Shown here: in pieces, positions 44,733-52,377 of the stretch | How positions within the stretch are numbered: position 1 is the first letter of the stretch | How the letters are laid out: every line of letters starts with the position of its first letter | Assembly (NCBI GenBank): GCA_965217605.1 | Contig: CBDCJB010000011.1 | Span: 37,040 to 101,039, forward strand | DNA from: JAYYZW01 sp965217605 | GTDB taxonomy: Bacteria > Pseudomonadota > Gammaproteobacteria > Ga0077536 | Reading direction: 5' to 3' | DNA length: 64,000 nt | Made by a program: the position numbers and the translations under genes | The notes under the pieces: model-generated | Told to the model about the DNA's origin: nothing | Database searches by the model: none | The model's input: the letters and a program-made list of their open reading frames with translations, nothing else

Positions 44733-45663
44733 GAGGATAGGGCAGTGGCTGGAAGGTTAACGGGATCTCGGGATGGCTTTCGAGGACGACGTCATCTAAA
44801 TCGATGTTCAATACCACGAGCATTTCGATGACCCCCGATCCCGATCGGGCGGTATAGAGCACCGTACCGGCAAGCGCCAAGTCGTCCGGTTTTACTATAC
44901 GGGCGCCTGGTGCAGGCATTGCATCGCATTCGATACCCAATCGTTGCACGCGACGCTTGACTACACCGCGAAATTTAACCCGCGCGATGATCTCCTGGCC
45001 CGGGAAACACCCTTTTTCGAAGCTCACGCCGCCGAGCGCATCGAGGTTCAATTCCTGCGGTAGAAATTGATCGCTCATGGACTTTGCCAATCGCGGAAGC
45101 CCTAGGTGAACGTCGACGAGGGAGGTGGCCGCGGCCCCGATCGGCGCGGCGTCGATCTGAGACCAGATATCGGCGAGCGTCTCGATGCGCCCGACGTTCC
45201 ATGTCTGTCGCCGATCGCCGTCGCCGGCCGGATCGTTGACGAGGATCACGCCATGATCCGCGGACAGATCATCGATGTCGACGTTCGCGCGCAGCACGAA
45301 CATGGACAAGCGTTTACAGAAATCGGCGCTTTGATCGCGTGGCAGTAACAGGTAGTTCGTTTCCCGCTGCCGTAGCAGTCTCACGAGATAGAGCACGCGT
45401 CCCTTCGGCGTGCACCACGATGTGAGTAAGGTTTCATCGTCACCCAAGGTCAGGCAATCGCCACTGAGCTGCGCATGCAGGAAATCGATGGCATCCTCAC
45501 CGCTGACGCGCACGACGCTGTAATGTTGGAGCGGCGCCTTCGTCGGCTCGGCTTCCACTCGATGGGCTTCCGCCGCCGCATCGCCGAAGTGTTCGATTGC
45601 ACCGTCGACAAACGTCGGTTCATCCGGTGCCACGATCTCACGCCACGGTGCCGTGTTCGTCAT
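44722..45663 (-). CDS. ygfZ: Folate-binding Fe-S cluster/tRNA-modification protein YgfZ
   Basis: The 313-residue protein has the YgfZ/GcvT-like fold and its signature 'KGCFPGQEIIARVKFRGVVKR' (positions around 225-245, with the invariant Cys). YgfZ helps tetrahydrofolate-dependent repair or assembly of certain Fe-S enzymes such as MiaB. Its ATG overlaps the sdhE stop (ATGA), placing it directly in the succinate dehydrogenase operon. Confidence 0.92.
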   Translation of the reverse strand: MTNTAPWREIVAPDEPTFVDGAIEHFGDAAAEAHRVEAEPTKAPLQHYSVVRVSGEDAIDFLHAQLSGDCLTLGDDETLLTSWCTPKGRVLYLVRLLRQRETNYLLLPRDQSADFCKRLSMFVLRANVDIDDLSADHGVILVNDPAGDGDRRQTWNVGRIETLADIWSQIDAAPIGAAATSLVDVHLGLPRLAKSMSDQFLPQELNLDALGGVSFEKGCFPGQEIIARVKFRGVVKRRVQRLGIECDAMPAPGARIVKPDDLALAGTVLYTARSGSGVIEMLVVLNIDLDDVVLESHPEIPLTFQPLPYPLAS

Positions 45664-45920
45664 CGATTACCCGAAGTATTTGAGCCTGGGTCGAGAATAG
45701 CATCGACCAGCGTCGCGAACTCGGCATCCCGGGGTTCGCTGCGACGGGTCAACCAGGCATATAGATCCATATCGTTCGCGTCCAAAAAGCGTTCGAAGAC
45801 GCATGCCTGCTCTGCAGTCATCGTGTGGTTCGCTCGATCGAGATGCGCTTCGAGTAAGACATCGAGCTCGCGCATACCGCGGCGGCAACGCCAGCGCAAG
45901 CGCTTCGCGCCGTCGGACAC
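45660..45920 (-). CDS. sdhE: FAD assembly factor SdhE
   Basis: The 86-residue protein contains the RGM[R/K]ELD motif ('RWRCRRGMRELDVLLEAHL') that defines SdhE (YgfY/SDHAF2), and 'FERFLDANDMDLYAWLTRR'. SdhE promotes covalent attachment of FAD to SdhA. It starts at GTG, three bases after the sdhB stop, so it is co-expressed with its target enzyme. Confidence 0.94.
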   Translation of the reverse strand: MSDGAKRLRWRCRRGMRELDVLLEAHLDRANHTMTAEQACVFERFLDANDMDLYAWLTRRSEPRDAEFATLVDAILDPGSNTSGNR

Positions 45921-45923
45921 GTT

Positions 45924-46706
45924 CTAAAGACTACGCGCCACCATCATCTTCTTGATCTCGGCGATGGCTTTGGCGGGATTGAGGCCCTTGGGGCAGGTCT
46001 TCGCACAGTTCATGATGGTGTGGCATCGATAGAGCCGGAACGGATCTTCTAATTCATCCAGCCGTTCACCCGTCGCTTCATCGCGACTGTCGATGAGCCA
46101 GCGATAGGCTTGTAATAGCGCGGCCGGTCCCAGAAAGCGGTCGCTGTTCCACCAATAGCTCGGACACGCGGTCGAGCAACATGCGCAGAGTATGCATTCG
46201 TACAAGCCATCGAGTTTTTCGCGGTCGTCTTTCGATTGCAGGCGTTCCTTGTCGGGTTGGGCAGGCGTTTGGGTTTGCATCCACGGTTTTACAGCCGAAT
46301 ATTGCGCGTAGAAATTTCGCATATCGGGCACTAAATCCTTTACCACTTTCATATGCGGCAACGGATAGATCTTGACCTGACCTTTGATCGATTGCGTTGC
46401 GAGCGTGCAAGCCAGGGTGTTGGTGCCGGCGATATTCATGGAACACGAACCGCAGATCCCCTCGCGGCATGAACGGCGAAAGGTGAGTGTCGGGTCGATT
46501 TCGTTCTTGATGTAAATGATCGCGTCCAACACCATCGGCGCGCATTTGTCGAGATCGATCTCGTAGGTATCCATGCGCGGATTCTCATCTTTATCCGGAT
46601 CCCAGCGGTAAATTTTGAACGCCTTGGCGTTTTTCGCACCATTCGCGTGCTGAAAGGTCTTGCCCGCTCCGATCTTCGAATTTTTAGGTAGCGTGAATTG
46701 AGCCAT
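45924..46706 (-). CDS. sdhB: Succinate dehydrogenase iron-sulfur subunit
   Basis: The 260-residue subunit has the [2Fe-2S] ligands in 'SCREGICGSCSMN' and the later 'TLAC', the [4Fe-4S] ligands in 'CILCACCSTACPSYWWN', and the [3Fe-4S] ligands in 'CHTIMNCAKTCPKGLNP'. It passes electrons from SdhA to the quinone site in SdhC/SdhD. It lies 17 bases after sdhA and is followed by sdhE. Confidence 0.97.
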   Translation of the reverse strand: MAQFTLPKNSKIGAGKTFQHANGAKNAKAFKIYRWDPDKDENPRMDTYEIDLDKCAPMVLDAIIYIKNEIDPTLTFRRSCREGICGSCSMNIAGTNTLACTLATQSIKGQVKIYPLPHMKVVKDLVPDMRNFYAQYSAVKPWMQTQTPAQPDKERLQSKDDREKLDGLYECILCACCSTACPSYWWNSDRFLGPAALLQAYRWLIDSRDEATGERLDELEDPFRLYRCHTIMNCAKTCPKGLNPAKAIAEIKKMMVARSL

Positions 46707-46723
46707 GTGAATTCCTGTACGTC

Positions 46724-48517
46724 CTAATACACGCGTTTCTTCGGCGGGATGACGTCGACTTCGTCGGTCTGCGTGTACATGTGCACCGGCCGGTAATCGA
46801 ACGTGACCTCGCCTGCGTCGTTCAACCAGGTCAGCGTGTGTTTCATCCAGTTTGCATCGTCACGATCGGGGAAATCTTCACGTGCGTGCGCGCCGCGGCT
46901 TTCGGTGCGATTACTCGCCGCCTCCAAACTCACGATGGCGCTCTGCAGCAGGTTTTCCAGTTCCAGCGTTTCGACTAGATCCGTATTCCAGATCATCGAG
47001 CGATCGCTGACTTTGACATGCCTGAACGCTTCGAACACCTCGTGCAATTTACCCTTGCCTTCTGCCAGGACTTCGCCGGTGCGAAACACGGCGGCGTAGG
47101 TCTGCATGGTTTGTTGCATGTCGACCCGAAGTTTCGCGGTGGGCTCGGTGCCGTCGGCATAGCGCAGGGCGTCGAAGTGCGAGAGCACGCTTTCGGTCGC
47201 GTCACTACGAAGTGGTGCATGGGTGCTGCCTGGGCTGATTTCGCTCGCGCACCGTTTCGCCGCCGCGCGCCCAAAGACGATGAGATCCAACAGCGAGTTC
47301 GAACCCAGCCGATTGGCGCCGTGAACGGATACACACGCCGCCTCCCCGATCGAATAGAGGCCGGGCACGATAGCGTCCGGATTACCGTCTTTGAGGGTCA
47401 CCGCCTCGCCATGATAATTCGTCGGCACGCCGCCCATGTTGTAGTGCACGGTCGGCAGGACCGGGATGGGTTCGCGGGTGACGTCGACCCCGGCAAAGAT
47501 TTCGGCCGATTCCGAGATTCCGGGCAGACGTTCGTCGATCACTTCCGCCCCGAGGTGTTCCAGGTGCAGGAAAATATGATCCTTGTTCTCGCCGACCCCG
47601 CGGCCTTCGCGGATCTCGAGGGTCATGGAACGGGAGACCACATCGCGTGAAGCCAGATCCTTGGCGTTCGGGGCATAGCGTTCCATGAAGCGTTCGCCCT
47701 CTGCATTCGTCAGATAACCGCCTTCGCCGCGCACACCCTCCGTGATCAGGCAACCCGCGCCGTAAATCCCGGTCGGATGAAACTGGGTAAATTCCATGTC
47801 TTGCAGCGGTAAACTGGCGCGCAAGACCATGCCGTTGCCGTCACCGGTACAGGTATGCGCCGAAGTGCATGAAAAATACGAGCGTCCGTAACCGCCGGTC
47901 GCGAGTACCACGGCGTGCGCGCGAAACAAATGTAGCGCGCCGGTATCGAGGTCCCAGGCGATGACGCCACGGCAGGCGCCGTCGGCGTCCATGACGAGGT
48001 CGATCGCAAAGTATTCGATCAGAAATTCGGCGTCGTGTTTGAGCGATTGCTGGTAGAGCGTGTGCAAGATGGCGTGCCCGGTGCGATCGGCGGCGGCGCA
48101 AGTTCGATGCGCGGTACCGCCCTCGCCGAACTCGGTGGTCATGCCGCCGAAAGGTCGCTGGTAGATCTCGCCGTCCTCGGTACGCGAAAACGGCACGCCA
48201 TAATGTTCGAGTTCGATGACCGAGGGGATCGCCTCGCGGCACATGTACTCGATGGCGTCTTGATCGCCGAGCCAGTCCGAGCCCTTGACCGTGTCGTACA
48301 TATGCCAGCGCCAGTCGTCCGGCCCCATATTGCCGAGCGCCGCGCTCATGCCGCCTTGTGCCGCGACGGTATGACTGCGGGTCGGGAAGACCTTGGTGAT
48401 GCACGCGGTCGACAAGCCTTCGGCCGCCATGCCGAATGTCGCGCGCAAGCCGGCGCCACCGGCGCCGACTACGACTACGTCGTACTTATGTTCGATGAGT
48501 TCGTATTCGGCGGGCAT
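46724..48517 (-). CDS. sdhA: Succinate dehydrogenase flavoprotein subunit
   Basis: The 597-residue subunit has the FAD Rossmann motif 'VVVVGAGGAGLRATFGMA', the FAD-linking His in 'RSHTVAAQGGMSAALGN', active-site segments 'QFHPTGIYGAGCLITEG' and 'RGEGGYL', and the C-terminal 'RTESRGAHAREDFP'. The frame is open to 48922, but the ATG at 48517, just after sdhD, starts the canonical protein. It oxidises succinate to fumarate. Confidence 0.97.
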   Translation of the reverse strand: MPAEYELIEHKYDVVVVGAGGAGLRATFGMAAEGLSTACITKVFPTRSHTVAAQGGMSAALGNMGPDDWRWHMYDTVKGSDWLGDQDAIEYMCREAIPSVIELEHYGVPFSRTEDGEIYQRPFGGMTTEFGEGGTAHRTCAAADRTGHAILHTLYQQSLKHDAEFLIEYFAIDLVMDADGACRGVIAWDLDTGALHLFRAHAVVLATGGYGRSYFSCTSAHTCTGDGNGMVLRASLPLQDMEFTQFHPTGIYGAGCLITEGVRGEGGYLTNAEGERFMERYAPNAKDLASRDVVSRSMTLEIREGRGVGENKDHIFLHLEHLGAEVIDERLPGISESAEIFAGVDVTREPIPVLPTVHYNMGGVPTNYHGEAVTLKDGNPDAIVPGLYSIGEAACVSVHGANRLGSNSLLDLIVFGRAAAKRCASEISPGSTHAPLRSDATESVLSHFDALRYADGTEPTAKLRVDMQQTMQTYAAVFRTGEVLAEGKGKLHEVFEAFRHVKVSDRSMIWNTDLVETLELENLLQSAIVSLEAASNRTESRGAHAREDFPDRDDANWMKHTLTWLNDAGEVTFDYRPVHMYTQTDEVDVIPPKKRVY

Positions 48518-48528
48518 GCGGAATTCGG

Positions 48529-48912
48529 TCAGGCTGTGCCGAACGAGATCTTCAACACCGCGACGATACCGAGCAGTGCGCCGAAGCCGAGGCTGAGTTT
48601 CATTGCGATCATCAAGGTGAGTTTGGCCCACTCGAGGTGAACGTAGTCTTCGATCACGACTTGCAGGCCCAGGATCGTGTGATAAAACGTCGCGATGATG
48701 AGGGCGATCAACAGCACCGTGATCAGCGGCGACGAAATCCACGCGACCGTTTCGGCGTGCGTGGCGTCGAGTTTGCCGAGTAGCGCGACGACGAACCACA
48801 GCGACAGCGGCACGAGCGCGATGGCCGTCAGGCGTTGATGCCACCAGTGATGCGCGCCTGCTTTGGCGGATCCCAGACCCCGTACTCGGCCGAGATCGCT
48901 GCGCAGGCTCAT
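48529..48912 (-). CDS. sdhD: Succinate dehydrogenase membrane anchor subunit SdhD
   Basis: The 127-residue protein has three membrane helices ('LTAIALVPLSLWFVVALLGK', 'PLITVLLIALIIATFYHTIL', 'LSLGFGALLGIVAVLKI'). It has the heme-ligand region 'FYHTILGLQVVIEDYVH', typical of SdhD. Its ATG overlaps the sdhC stop (ATGA). It contributes to the heme b and ubiquinone sites. Confidence 0.93.
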   Translation of the reverse strand: MSLRSDLGRVRGLGSAKAGAHHWWHQRLTAIALVPLSLWFVVALLGKLDATHAETVAWISSPLITVLLIALIIATFYHTILGLQVVIEDYVHLEWAKLTLMIAMKLSLGFGALLGIVAVLKISFGTA

Positions 48913-49298
48913 ATGACACCACCTTGCGCGAGGACGCAGGCCCAGGTCAGCCCCGTGAGCGCGACCGAAACGGTCACCACGGCGTATCCGGTCAAATAAG
49001 CCGTGTCCAATTCGAATCCCCAACCGATATCCCACAGCAGGTGGCGCACGCCGTTACACAAGTGAAAGAAAAAGGAGAACGTCCATGCGGCCATGACGAT
49101 TTGCGACGGAATCGATCCAAGGCAGCGTTGTGCGCCCGCATAGGCGTCGGCGCCCATCGAGGCCGCGACCAGCCAATACAACAACATCATCGTGCCCAGG
49201 CTCAGAAACACGCCCGTCGCGCGGTGCGTGATCGAAAGGATCGTGGTCAGCTGCCAGCGATAAACCTGCAGGTGCGGGGATAGGGGATTTCCGGCCAT
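48909..49298 (-). CDS. sdhC: Succinate dehydrogenase cytochrome b556 subunit SdhC
   Basis: The 129-residue subunit shows the family signature 'SPHLQVYRWQLTTILSITHRATG' region (the S-x-x-H-R-x-T-G motif near 23-30), three helices, and the heme-ligand histidine in 'FFFHLCNGVRHLLWD'. It is the first structural subunit of the operon, following the SDHAF4-like gene. Confidence 0.95.
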   Translation of the reverse strand: MAGNPLSPHLQVYRWQLTTILSITHRATGVFLSLGTMMLLYWLVAASMGADAYAGAQRCLGSIPSQIVMAAWTFSFFFHLCNGVRHLLWDIGWGFELDTAYLTGYAVVTVSVALTGLTWACVLAQGGVI

Positions 49299-49372
49299 AG
49301 ACGAATCGACTGCTTTGATGAGGTATCGGTCGTTAAGCTTGGATCATTTAGCGGCCTGAGTTATGCCAAATC

Positions 49373-49534
49373 CTAAAAATCGATGCACCGGCCCTTGCGT
49401 TCCCAATCGCCATAGCGCGTTGGTTCGGGTCCTTTCGGTCCGCCTATTTCTCGTTTTGTTCGCGGTTTCTTGCGCTCGTCGTCTGGGTTCTCGCGCTCTT
49501 CGGAGTCCGCCGAGCTGGTTTTCTCGTCGTGCAT
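49373..49534 (-). CDS. SDHAF4-like succinate dehydrogenase assembly protein (DUF1674)
   Basis: The 53-residue product ends with the family signature 'EIGGPKGPEPTRYGDWERKG' followed by 'RCIDF', preceded by a charged low-complexity stretch. In mitochondria, SDHAF4 binds flavinylated SdhA and shields it before assembly with SdhB. I chose ATG 49534; the frame extends to 49588. It lies 74 bases upstream of sdhC on the same strand, which supports a role in this complex. Confidence 0.85.
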   Translation of the reverse strand: MHDEKTSSADSEERENPDDERKKPRTKREIGGPKGPEPTRYGDWERKGRCIDF

Positions 49535-49613
49535 GCTGAACCCAGGAAATATTGGGGACAGTATCTTGGCAAGGGAAGGCAATTTCAAGTTGGCGGGTTT
49601 GTATCTCTATGTG

Positions 49614-49696
49614 AATGATCCCGGATTCCGCTTCGCTCCATCCAGGCTACATAGCCGACGTAGCCTGGATGGAGCGAAGCGGAATCCGGGATCATT
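49614..49696. repeat. Perfect 37-bp inverted repeat (BIME-like)
   Basis: Arms 49614-49650 and 49660-49696 are perfectly complementary over 37 bases with a 9-base loop. The core GTAGCCTGGATGGAGCG is a relative of the repeat at 32186-32274. It lies between the divergent SDHAF4-like and ygfX-like genes, where the sdh promoter should be. Confidence 0.92.
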
Positions 49697-49725
49697 AAAA
49701 TGGAACGCTCTCAAGCAGGTGCAGG

Positions 49726-50178
49726 ATGCCAGGATTCCAGGGACCGATATATGTCGCACTACGTCGGTCGACTTCGCTGATACATGTAATGCTCGCTACG
49801 CATGCGGTGATCGTCACGATCGTGGCGCTGGCTTATCCGTTTTCGCTGCCGCAGTGCGCGCTGATGGTTGCGATCCTGATCAATGGCGCCGTATCGATGT
49901 GGCGGTTCACGCGCGCGCGACAGGACGATGTCACCGCGGTGTTACTGACCGAACGCAACGGTTGGAAGCTGCGTCTACGCGGCGGCGCGGTGCTTAACGC
50001 GAGCTTGTCAGGCGCGCCGTTCGTCACGCGATACCTGACGGTGCTGCCACTCAAACTCGAAAGCGGACCGATTAAACGCGTGCTCATGCTCAACGACAAC
50101 GTCGATGCGGATGCTTACCGGCGCTTGCGGGTACGATTGCGGTTAACCAAAGGCCCGCGTTCGCCAGGCGATCCATAG
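49726..50178 (+). CDS. YgfX-like membrane protein
   Basis: The 150-residue product has two adjacent membrane helices ('VMLATHAVIVTIVALAYPF', 'CALMVAILINGAVSMWRF'). A soluble C-terminal half has the YgfX pattern ('LTERNGWKLRLRGGAVLNAS', 'RYLTVLPLKLES', 'LNDNVDADAYRRLRVRLR'). In E. coli ygfX (cptA) sits next to ygfY/sdhE; here it is divergent from the sdh operon that contains sdhE. YgfX has been described both as a toxin affecting cytoskeletal proteins and as an SdhE-interacting factor. It overlaps the next gene tail-to-tail by 36 bases. Confidence 0.75.
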   Translation: MPGFQGPIYVALRRSTSLIHVMLATHAVIVTIVALAYPFSLPQCALMVAILINGAVSMWRFTRARQDDVTAVLLTERNGWKLRLRGGAVLNASLSGAPFVTRYLTVLPLKLESGPIKRVLMLNDNVDADAYRRLRVRLRLTKGPRSPGDP

Positions 50179-50979
50179 TTTGTGCACCGGCGTGAGCTCG
50201 ATGCGCTGCTCGAGCACGTTGCAATCGTCGTCCAGTGTTAATTGCACGACCCGTTGCACGATGCAGCCCAGCGTGCACAGCAGCCGCTGTTGGCGGCGCA
50301 GAGAACGCGGCAGCCCGGACCAGGCGGACTGTAGGGCCGCGGCGAGGTCGGTAAATTCGTCGACCAATAGATCTCGAATGTCGGCCGAATGCGCCGCCTG
50401 ACGTACGCCGTCCACCGATAAACGGTGCCGCGTGATCGCGTCTTGAGACAAGAATAACAAACCGCCGTGGCGGTGCTGCCGTAAATTCGTTAATTCGTAA
50501 GCAAGCTCGATGCGGCAGGCAAAATCGACCAGGCGGGTGATGGTGTCCAGATCGTAGGTCCCGCCGCGCAACACGATTTGACGAAAGATATCGCCGTAAA
50601 GATCGCGAATCGTGTCCATGACGGCTTCACGTGAGACTAAAGCGGGCGCTGACAACGACGCGTCTACCCGCTCGACCAGTCGGGTATAGATGTCGACGAG
50701 ATCCGGGTTCGCTGCACTGAATGCCGCCAGTCCCCGCGTGATCTCGTGGCGCGGTGACGCAGAACCGAGCCGCTCGAATTCGTCCCGCCACCACGCCAAT
50801 TTAACGTGCGCGACGCCTCGATCCGAACAGGTCTGGGGAATGCGCACGATCTCGCGGCGACACGCTTCGAGAACGTGGACTTCGTGCCGGACGGGCGGTG
50901 GCAGATAAAGCGTGGCGTAGTAGAAATCGGTGCCGGGTTGCGGCGCAATGTCCGCATGGGGTTGCTGCTCTAAAGCCAC
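50143..50979 (-). CDS. Squalene/phytoene synthase-family protein
   Basis: The 278-residue protein is helical and aligns with the trans-isoprenyl diphosphate synthase fold ('FYYATLYLPPPVRHEVHVLE', 'LAWWRDEFERL', 'CRIELAYELTNLRQHRHGG'). The first Asp-rich motif is reduced to R-D-E-F-E, and I see no second DxxxD, so prenyl coupling activity is doubtful. Similar proteins are common near respiratory genes in gammaproteobacteria without a known role. It overlaps gph by ten bases, suggesting one transcript. Confidence 0.7.
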   Translation of the reverse strand: MALEQQPHADIAPQPGTDFYYATLYLPPPVRHEVHVLEACRREIVRIPQTCSDRGVAHVKLAWWRDEFERLGSASPRHEITRGLAAFSAANPDLVDIYTRLVERVDASLSAPALVSREAVMDTIRDLYGDIFRQIVLRGGTYDLDTITRLVDFACRIELAYELTNLRQHRHGGLLFLSQDAITRHRLSVDGVRQAAHSADIRDLLVDEFTDLAAALQSAWSGLPRSLRRQQRLLCTLGCIVQRVVQLTLDDDCNVLEQRIELTPVHKLWIAWRTRAFG

Positions 50980-51629
50980 GCAAGGATGTCGTGGGGCGCC
51001 GCGACTTGCCCGACGCCGCCCCAGGTGAGGGGGTCTTCGTCCGCTGCGATATAGCCATAGGTCGCGATCAACACCGGCATGTGTGCGGCGATGGCGGCTT
51101 CGACGTCGCGCTCGGCGTCGCCGATGTAGAGACAGCTCGACGGATCGGCGCCGAGCTGTTCGGCGGCTTCGAGCAGCGGATCCGGGTGCGGTTTAAGGCG
51201 TTTAGTGCTGTCCCCTGAAATCACACAGCCGGCACGCTCGGCGAGATTGAGCGCATCCAGTAAGGGGGTCGTCAGCCAATGCGGTTTGTTCGTGACGATA
51301 CCCCACTGCCGGTCGGTTTGTTCAATGCGATCGAGAACGCCGGCCATGCCCGGGAACAGCTGTGTAGCGTCGGCGACGTGATCAGCGTAGATGTCGAGGA
51401 GCCGTTGGCGGCGCGCTTCGAATTCGTCCGACTGCTCGGAGAATTCGAAGCCCAGCCGGGTCAAGGCGAGGCTGCCGTGCGACACCAGCGGCCTGATGTT
51501 TTCGAAGGACAGGGGCTCGAGGCCGTCTTCGGCCCGCACGCGATTGAGCGCAAGCGCCATGTCCGGCGCGGTATCGAGCAAGGTGCCATCGAGGTCGAAC
51601 AAGATCGCCCGCGGTTGGAAATCGAGCAT
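50970..51629 (-). CDS. gph: Phosphoglycolate phosphatase (HAD family)
   Basis: The 219-residue product from ATG 51629 has HAD motif I 'ILFDLDGTLLDTAPDMALAL', motif II 'IVTNKP', motif III Lys in 'STKRLKPHPDPLLEA' and motif IV 'CLYIGDAERDVEAAIAA'. It removes phosphate from 2-phosphoglycolate formed during DNA repair. A gph-ubiG neighbourhood is common in gammaproteobacteria. Confidence 0.9.
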   Translation of the reverse strand: MLDFQPRAILFDLDGTLLDTAPDMALALNRVRAEDGLEPLSFENIRPLVSHGSLALTRLGFEFSEQSDEFEARRQRLLDIYADHVADATQLFPGMAGVLDRIEQTDRQWGIVTNKPHWLTTPLLDALNLAERAGCVISGDSTKRLKPHPDPLLEAAEQLGADPSSCLYIGDAERDVEAAIAAHMPVLIATYGYIAADEDPLTWGGVGQVAAPHDILAWL

Positions 51630-51643
51630 CGTAGGGTCGCGCT

Positions 51644-52345
51644 TTACCCGTCCGTTCGCCTGAACGTCGCGAAGTAGTTGACGGCGGGCGATGCGCACAG
51701 CCGGGCACGGTGTGACACCGGGTTGTACACCATGCCCGTGACGTCTTCCAGGACGAGGCCGTAACCGCGCGCGCTGCGCGCGAGTTCCGACGGTTTTACG
51801 AACTGCGCGTAATCGTGCGTGCCACGGGGCAGTAATCCCAGCGCATACTCGGCCGCCACGATGCCGAATACATAGGCCTGCGGTGTTCGATTCAAGGTCG
51901 ATAGCACGAGCAATCCCTGCGGCTTAACGAGGCGGGCGCAGTCGTTGATCAGGGCGTCGGGATCGGGTACGTGCTCGATGAGCTCCATGCAAATCACCGC
52001 ATCGAAGTCGGCTTCCCGCGTATCAACGAGGGCCTCCGAGGTGCCGACCTCGTAGTCGATGTCGAGATCCTGTTCGGTGGCATGCACGCGCGCGATATCG
52101 ATCAATTCGGTCGTCGCGTCGACCGCCGTCACCTGCGCTCCGGTGCGCGCCAACGCTTCGCTCAAAATGCCGCCGCCACAACCGATATCCGCCACCGCAG
52201 CGCCCGCTAATGTCAGGCGCGCCGCGATGTAATCGAGGCGGCAAGGGTTGATATCGTGCAATGTGCGGCAGGGGCCATTCGTATCCCACCACGCGGCCGC
52301 CATCTCGGCGAACTTGTCGCGCTCGTCGGGATTCAGATTCAACAT
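51644..52345 (-). CDS. ubiG: Ubiquinone biosynthesis O-methyltransferase UbiG
   Basis: The 233-residue enzyme begins 'MLNLNPDERDKFAEMAAAWW', with the UbiG pattern 'DTNGPCRTLHDINPCRLDYI', SAM motif 'VADIGCGGGILSEALAR', and 'ICMELIEHVPDPDALI'. It performs both O-methylations of ubiquinone biosynthesis on catechol intermediates. It ends 14 bases before gph. Confidence 0.95.
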   Translation of the reverse strand: MLNLNPDERDKFAEMAAAWWDTNGPCRTLHDINPCRLDYIAARLTLAGAAVADIGCGGGILSEALARTGAQVTAVDATTELIDIARVHATEQDLDIDYEVGTSEALVDTREADFDAVICMELIEHVPDPDALINDCARLVKPQGLLVLSTLNRTPQAYVFGIVAAEYALGLLPRGTHDYAQFVKPSELARSARGYGLVLEDVTGMVYNPVSHRARLCASPAVNYFATFRRTDG

Positions 52346-52377
52346 TGCGCCTGCCTGCGACGGGTCGACACCCGAGG

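Noticed and set aside
48518..48922. Longer SdhA start
   Set aside because: This part overlaps sdhD completely in another frame; ATG 48517 begins the normal SdhA sequence.
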